From: Algoriphagus sanaruensis
GTDB taxonomy: Bacteria; Bacteroidota; Bacteroidia; Cytophagales; Cyclobacteriaceae
DNA length: 64,000 bases
Direction: 5' to 3'
Assembly (NCBI RefSeq): GCF_001593605.1
Contig: NZ_CP012836.1
Location: 3,290,501-3,354,500, forward strand
Shown: piece after piece, positions 59,762 to 64,000 of the stretch
Layout of the letters: each line of letters begins with the position of its first letter
Numbering within the stretch: position 1 is the first letter of the stretch
Notes under the pieces: generated by a model
Told to the model about the DNA's origin: nothing
Databases searched by the model: none
The model's input: only the letters and a program-made list of their open reading frames with translations
Translations under genes and position numbers: made by a program

Positions 59762-61258
59762 ATGAGCAATCTAAAAAAACTAGCTGGCCAAACTGCGGTC
59801 TACGGACTCAGCAGTATTTTGGGCAGATCCATTAATTTTTTATTGATCATTGTCTACACGGCATATTTAAACAAAGCCGATTTAGGAGCTTTTACCGGAA
59901 TCTATGCTTTAATCGGATTTCTTAATATCGTCTTCACCTATGGCATGGAGACCTCATTTTTCCGATTTTCAACAGGCAAAAACCTTCCTACCCAACAAGT
60001 CTACGCCAATACACAATCCTTATTAATTCTCTCCTCCTTAGTATTAGGAACAGGAATATACCTCTTAGCTCCTTGGATCGCAGAGACCATGGAATACCCA
60101 AATCAAGCCTACCTTTTTAGATGGACTGCCTTGATTCTGGTTTTTGATGCAATTTTGGCAATCCCATTTGCTAAACTCCGATTGGAAAACAAGGCACTGA
60201 CTTTTGCTGGGGCCAAGCTGCTCAATATTTCACTGAACGTCTTCTTCAATATTTTATTGATCGTCTGGATTCCTAGCTGGATTAGTCAAGGATTAATTGA
60301 AGATGGCTTTTTGGGATACCAATCGAATTGGGGTGTTGAATACATCCTCTTGGCCAACTTGCTGGCCAATGGTTTAATCATCCCCTGGGTTTGGGCAAAG
60401 GCAGGCTTTTTCAAATTTTCATTAGAAAAAAGTGTGCTGCTCCCCATGTGGAAGTATTCCCTACCGCTTCTATTTATGGGATTGGCGGGAGTTACCAATG
60501 AGTTACTTTCCCGTCTCTTATTTGAATATTTATTGCCCGAAAATTTCTATCCCGGATTGAGTTCGCGGGAAGCAAGCGGGATTTTTGGAGCCAATTTCAA
60601 ATTGGCGATTTTGATGAACTTGGTGATTCAAGCCTTCAAATACGCCGCAGAACCCTTTTTCTTCAAGCAATCTTCTGACAAAAATTCGCCTGAGCTCTAC
60701 GCCAAAGTGATGCATTATTTTATCTTATTCTGCGCTCTCTTAATGGTGGCTATTTCGGTGAACTTATCTTGGATTGGGCCGATTTTCTTGCAAGGAAGTG
60801 GCTATGAAGCCGCATTTTCAATTGTCCCGATTCTTTTGATGGGATACCTTTTATTAGGTATCTATTTCAACTTGTCCATCTGGTTTAAGATCACTGATCA
60901 CACCAAATATAGCTTTTGGATCACCTTGCTTGGAGCAGTAGTCAGTATTCTTGTGATCGTTGGACTAGTTCCTAGTTTGGGCTACCTAGGAGCGGCCTTG
61001 AGTTCTTTAGCTTGCTATTTGGTCATGTCGGTAACCTGTTATGTTTTGGGACAGAGCTACTTCCCTATCCCCTACCAAACCGGGAAAGACATTTTCTATC
61101 TTTTTATTGCTTTTGGTTTAAGCTACCTTGGTTTTTACTTAGAGTTTGACGAGGCAATTTGGAGTTTCTTGGCCAAGAATCTATTGGTGGCAATGTTTTT
61201 GGGGATGATAATCATCCTAGAAAAAAAGCAATTGAATCAGCTCCGAAAGCGAATCTAA
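59762..61258 (+). CDS. Polysaccharide flippase-type membrane protein (MOP superfamily)
   Basis: A 498-residue integral membrane protein with about 12-14 helices. The start LAGQTAVYGLSSILGRSINF and the following LIIVYTAYLNKADLGAFTGI are typical of lipopolysaccharide/O-antigen flippases (Wzx/RfbX-like). It should move lipid-linked sugars across the inner membrane; the glycan is unknown. It shares the promoter of the crotonase gene although the functions differ, a common pairing without obvious logic. Confidence 0.88.
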   Translation: MSNLKKLAGQTAVYGLSSILGRSINFLLIIVYTAYLNKADLGAFTGIYALIGFLNIVFTYGMETSFFRFSTGKNLPTQQVYANTQSLLILSSLVLGTGIYLLAPWIAETMEYPNQAYLFRWTALILVFDAILAIPFAKLRLENKALTFAGAKLLNISLNVFFNILLIVWIPSWISQGLIEDGFLGYQSNWGVEYILLANLLANGLIIPWVWAKAGFFKFSLEKSVLLPMWKYSLPLLFMGLAGVTNELLSRLLFEYLLPENFYPGLSSREASGIFGANFKLAILMNLVIQAFKYAAEPFFFKQSSDKNSPELYAKVMHYFILFCALLMVAISVNLSWIGPIFLQGSGYEAAFSIVPILLMGYLLLGIYFNLSIWFKITDHTKYSFWITLLGAVVSILVIVGLVPSLGYLGAALSSLACYLVMSVTCYVLGQSYFPIPYQTGKDIFYLFIAFGLSYLGFYLEFDEAIWSFLAKNLLVAMFLGMIIILEKKQLNQLRKRI

Positions 61259-61331
61259 TCTCAAGCCAAACTACCAAAAGTCTCCTTTCGTACTTGCAGT
61301 AGAATCCCCCGCCTTTTTCGCCAAAAGGCAT

Positions 61332-61339
61332 TATGTTTG
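61332..61339 (+). promoter_or_regulatory. Bacteroidota -7 box (TATGTTTG) for the TPR operon
   Basis: TATGTTTG matches TAnnTTTG and ends 7 bases before the ATG at 61347, giving a very short leader. The -33 element is not clear. Confidence 0.5.
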
Positions 61340-61346
61340 TACCCAA

Positions 61347-63095
61347 ATGCAGCAATACTCCTTCTCAGTGAAACGCTATCTTCTTCTACTTTTTATCGGT
61401 TTGATGATTCTGAATCCAGGTTTTTCTTGGTCACAAACGAAGCTTTCTAAAAAAGAATCCAAACAAAAAGAGGCTTTGTCAAGGTCAAGCAGGTATTTCA
61501 TCGAAGGTGAAAAGTCTTTGGTATTAGGCGATTTGGATAAGGCTTTCTTTTACCTCCAAAAAGCAGAGGACATTTACCCAAATCAACCTGCGGTTTCTTA
61601 TAAAATTGCCGAGGTGCTTGTTCGCTCCAATCAAGCAGAAAAAGCTTTGCCTTATGCAGAGAAGGCAGCTTTAGCAGATCCTCAAAATAAATATTATGCG
61701 CTGATGGTCGCTGAGATTTACACCAATCTCAAGCAACCCCTCAAAGCGGCTGAAATTTTGGAACGATTAACGGCAGAAACCGAAGAAAACCAGCAATACA
61801 ACTTGGATCTGGCTTCGATTTACCTCAATGCTGGAGAATTTGACAAAGCACTGGTAGTGCTGGACCGAGCTGAAGAATATTATGGAATCAGGGATCAATT
61901 CACCATTCAAAAACAACGGATTTACCTCCGTAAAAACAACCTCCAAGCCGCTATTACGGAAGGTGAAAAACTGATTGAGGCATTCCCTGGAAATCCAAAC
62001 TACGTCCTGAACCTAGTTGAGATTCTATACAACAATGCAAAAGTAGATGACGCCCTAACCTTGGTTTTGGGAGAAATCAAAAAATATCCAAATCAGCCTG
62101 AATTACAAATGGCGGCCTACACACTGCTTAAAGAGAAAGGGCAGGTAGCTCGTGCGCAAACTTTTCTTTTCAGCGCCTTTGCCAACTCCGATCTTGATCC
62201 TGAGGTCAAGGCGAGGACCTATTCTTCCACTCTAAATGAATTTAAAAGCGCTGAACGGGAGCTTTTATTGGATAAAATGCAGGAGATTTTGCTGCAGGTA
62301 AATGGCGAAAACGCAGCGGTATTAGCAGCAATTGGTCAGCGTTTCGAGAAAGATCAAAACTTGCCTCTAGCAATTGAATTTTACAAGAAATCACTCCAAA
62401 TCGACCCAAAAAATGCAAGCCTGTTGGAGCAGGTCATTCTTAACTCGTTTGGAGAAGGAGCAAATTTGAACCAATTGGAGACTTACACCCAACTTGCTGT
62501 AGATGAATATCCGGGTGTTGCTGAATTTTGGTTTTATGATGGAGTCGTAAAATCAGGATTGAAAAAGGACTCGACAGCATTGGTTTCACTTAAAAAGAGT
62601 TTGGAGCTAAATGCCGGAAAGAATACCCAGTTGGAACAAGTTGCCTTTAGTTCCTTGGGTAATAGTCTGTACAATCTGGGGGAGAAAGATTCCGCATTTG
62701 TCTATTTTGATAAGGCCTTGGCACTAAATCCCAATGACGAGCAAGTTCTAAACAACTACGCGTACTTTCTTTCTTTGGAAAAAACCAACCTTGAAAAAGC
62801 CAAATCCATGGCTGAAAAGGTGGTGAAAAAATATCCTGACAACTCTACTTATTTAGACACCTTGGCTTGGGTACTTTTTCAGATGGGAAATTACTCTGAG
62901 GCATTTACCTACATGAATCGAGCTATTCAAGCCGAGAAAGAACCAAGCGGCACACTTTTAGAGCATTACGGTGACATTCTTTACCATCTTGGAAAAACCA
63001 AAGAAGCCATCGATTGGTGGAAAAAAGCAGAAGGCTCTGCAGAGGCTTCAAAATTGCTTAGTCAAAAAATTAAAGAGGGAAAATACCATGAATAA
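61347..63095 (+). CDS. Exported tetratricopeptide repeat protein
   Basis: A 582-residue protein with a signal peptide (hydrophobic residues 11-26, then SWSQT) followed by TPR units almost to the end. Clear repeats include ALPYAEKAALADPQNKYYAL, ALVVLDRAEEYYGIRDQFTI, LAIEFYKKSLQIDPKNASLL, AFVYFDKALALNPNDEQVLN and AIDWWKKAEGSAEASKLLSQ. A scaffold role in the envelope is inferred. It overlaps the next gene (DUF4292 lipoprotein) by 8 bases, so they are coupled. Confidence 0.9.
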   Translation: MQQYSFSVKRYLLLLFIGLMILNPGFSWSQTKLSKKESKQKEALSRSSRYFIEGEKSLVLGDLDKAFFYLQKAEDIYPNQPAVSYKIAEVLVRSNQAEKALPYAEKAALADPQNKYYALMVAEIYTNLKQPLKAAEILERLTAETEENQQYNLDLASIYLNAGEFDKALVVLDRAEEYYGIRDQFTIQKQRIYLRKNNLQAAITEGEKLIEAFPGNPNYVLNLVEILYNNAKVDDALTLVLGEIKKYPNQPELQMAAYTLLKEKGQVARAQTFLFSAFANSDLDPEVKARTYSSTLNEFKSAERELLLDKMQEILLQVNGENAAVLAAIGQRFEKDQNLPLAIEFYKKSLQIDPKNASLLEQVILNSFGEGANLNQLETYTQLAVDEYPGVAEFWFYDGVVKSGLKKDSTALVSLKKSLELNAGKNTQLEQVAFSSLGNSLYNLGEKDSAFVYFDKALALNPNDEQVLNNYAYFLSLEKTNLEKAKSMAEKVVKKYPDNSTYLDTLAWVLFQMGNYSEAFTYMNRAIQAEKEPSGTLLEHYGDILYHLGKTKEAIDWWKKAEGSAEASKLLSQKIKEGKYHE

Positions 63096-63825
63096 ACTAC
63101 AGCTGATTTTAATTTTTGGGATCGTATTCCTTCTGGCAAGCTGTGCCAAAAAAACCATTCCTTTCGAATCTGAAGGAGCCATGAAGGAGTTTACTCCTGT
63201 GACAGCTGAATATGATTATCTCAGTGCAAAGGCAAAAATTGTTATCGAGGAAGAATCAGGTAAAATCACAAGAGGCACCCTCAACCTTCGAGCTAAAAAA
63301 GACAGCGTTTTGTGGTTTACAATGTCCCCAGGAATGGGAATGGAGGCTATTCGAGGCCTAGTCACCCAAGATAAAATTCAAATCAGAGATCGTGTAGGTA
63401 GAGACGATGTGAACCTTACCTATGCTGAATTTGACCGACTTTTTGGATTGAAACTTTCCCTTGAACTGTTTCAAAATGTAGTGTGGGCCAATATCCCTCA
63501 TCCGTTTACATTCGAGGACCGACTACTTCGAGTAGGTAAAAAATTTGAACTGACTCAAGTAAGAAATGGTGTTCGATACTTTTCTAAAGTAGAGACTTCC
63601 CATGGAAAAGTCTCTGAATTGGTGAGCAACTCCTTAGATGATCGAGGTTCTGTTTTGGCTACCTATCCCAACTTTCAGGAAGTTGAAAAGCAACCCTTTC
63701 CGGCTGAAGTAATTTTCAAAATCGCATATCAACTCCCAGAAGGAAGTCAGAATGTGATTATCCATATCGAATGGACTTCCATGGAATTAACTTCTGAATC
63801 ATTGAGCTTTCCATTCCGATTCTAA
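63088..63825 (+). CDS. DUF4292 outer-envelope lipoprotein
   Basis: A 245-residue lipoprotein: LILIFGIVFLLASC places the lipid-bearing Cys at residue 19. The remainder matches DUF4292 of Bacteroidota, a LolB/LolA-like beta fold: AKAKIVIEEESGKITRGTLN, LRAKKDSVLWFTMSPGMGME, AIRGLVTQDKIQIRDRV and LFGLKLSLELFQNVVWAN. The ATG at 63088 is chosen because it begins the lipoprotein signal; longer in-frame forms run inside the TPR gene. Neighbouring genes suggest a role in envelope assembly. Coupled to the next gene by TAATG. Confidence 0.92.
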   Translation: MNKLQLILIFGIVFLLASCAKKTIPFESEGAMKEFTPVTAEYDYLSAKAKIVIEEESGKITRGTLNLRAKKDSVLWFTMSPGMGMEAIRGLVTQDKIQIRDRVGRDDVNLTYAEFDRLFGLKLSLELFQNVVWANIPHPFTFEDRLLRVGKKFELTQVRNGVRYFSKVETSHGKVSELVSNSLDDRGSVLATYPNFQEVEKQPFPAEVIFKIAYQLPEGSQNVIIHIEWTSMELTSESLSFPFRF

Positions 63826-64000
63826 TGTCTAAAATGCGGAATTACATCAGTCTTTTTTTTGTGGTTTTGTTCCTAGCCTGGACGCAGGATTCCTTTTCCC
63901 AAACCAAAAAATCCCGGGAGGAATTAAAGCGGGAAAAAGCTGAAGTACAAGCTAGGCTCAAAGAATTTGACGCGATTCTGAAACAAACTGCTGCTACCAA
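63825..64000 (+). CDS. EnvC-like murein hydrolase activator / M23 protein, 5' end only
   Basis: The ATG at 63825 overlaps the previous stop (TAATG). The 58 visible residues are a signal peptide (YISLFFVVLFLAWTQDSFSQ) and the start of a charged coiled coil (SREELKREKAEVQARLKEFD). In Bacteroidota a DUF4292 lipoprotein gene is commonly followed by an EnvC/M23 peptidase with such a coiled coil, so this is the likely identity, but the catalytic domain is outside the window. Confidence 0.65.
   Translation, partial: MSKMRNYISLFFVVLFLAWTQDSFSQTKKSREELKREKAEVQARLKEFDAILKQTAAT

Overview
The window looks like chromosomal DNA from a Bacteroidota bacterium, most likely a member of Cytophagales close to Algoriphagus/Cyclobacteriaceae. 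This is inferred from gene content (DUF4292 lipoprotein, RlmD, fused HisIE, trp genes in one operon with a DAHP synthase, periplasmic glycoside hydrolases), from promoter boxes of the Bacteroidota form TAnnTTTG close to start codons, and from the scarcity of Shine-Dalgarno sequences. I saw no tRNA, rRNA, CRISPR array, prophage or classical insertion sequence.

Layout. 1-12.3 kb: a YCII protein, an AddB/AddA-like nuclease-helicase pair, a periplasmic GH67 alpha-glucuronidase and a large FAD/Fe-S oxidoreductase. 12.3-19.7 kb: a YdcF protein, a hipBA toxin-antitoxin pair with an operator-like repeat array, and a 1285-residue DUF4011-type SF1 helicase coupled to a short-chain dehydrogenase. 19.8-28.8 kb: mixed genes (RlmD, a double-ABC ATPase, a Tat-exported class V aminotransferase-like protein, MazG, an M81 metallopeptidase lipoprotein, an SDR).

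28.8-41.6 kb is the metabolic core, all on the minus strand. A trp operon starts at a Bacteroidota-type promoter and a 25-codon leader peptide with three consecutive Trp codons, followed by an intrinsic terminator (classical attenuation, not listed by ordinary gene callers). It runs trpE, a four-helix-bundle protein gene, trpG, trpD, trpC, trpF, trpB, trpA and a DAHP synthase, and ends at a strong terminator. Beyond it lie phenylalanine hydroxylase and hisH, hisA, hisF, hisIE; the other his genes are not in the window. The gaps between these genes carry a striking family of intergenic elements: short degenerate words in inverted pairs around a core of about 70 nt. The four-helix-bundle gene between trpE and trpG sits between flanks of the same design.

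41.6-64 kb: a short DnaE-type polymerase, a CotH-like secreted protein, a truncated globin overlapping an exported nucleotide pyrophosphatase/phosphodiesterase, a GH144-like glucanase lipoprotein, a GNAT enzyme, a PadR regulator with three tandem related membrane proteins sharing an EIxDH motif, a DUF819 membrane protein, a DegT aminotransferase with a glycosyltransferase, isocitrate dehydrogenase, a crotonase with a polysaccharide flippase, and an envelope cluster (TPR protein, DUF4292 lipoprotein, start of an EnvC-like protein) that runs off the right edge.
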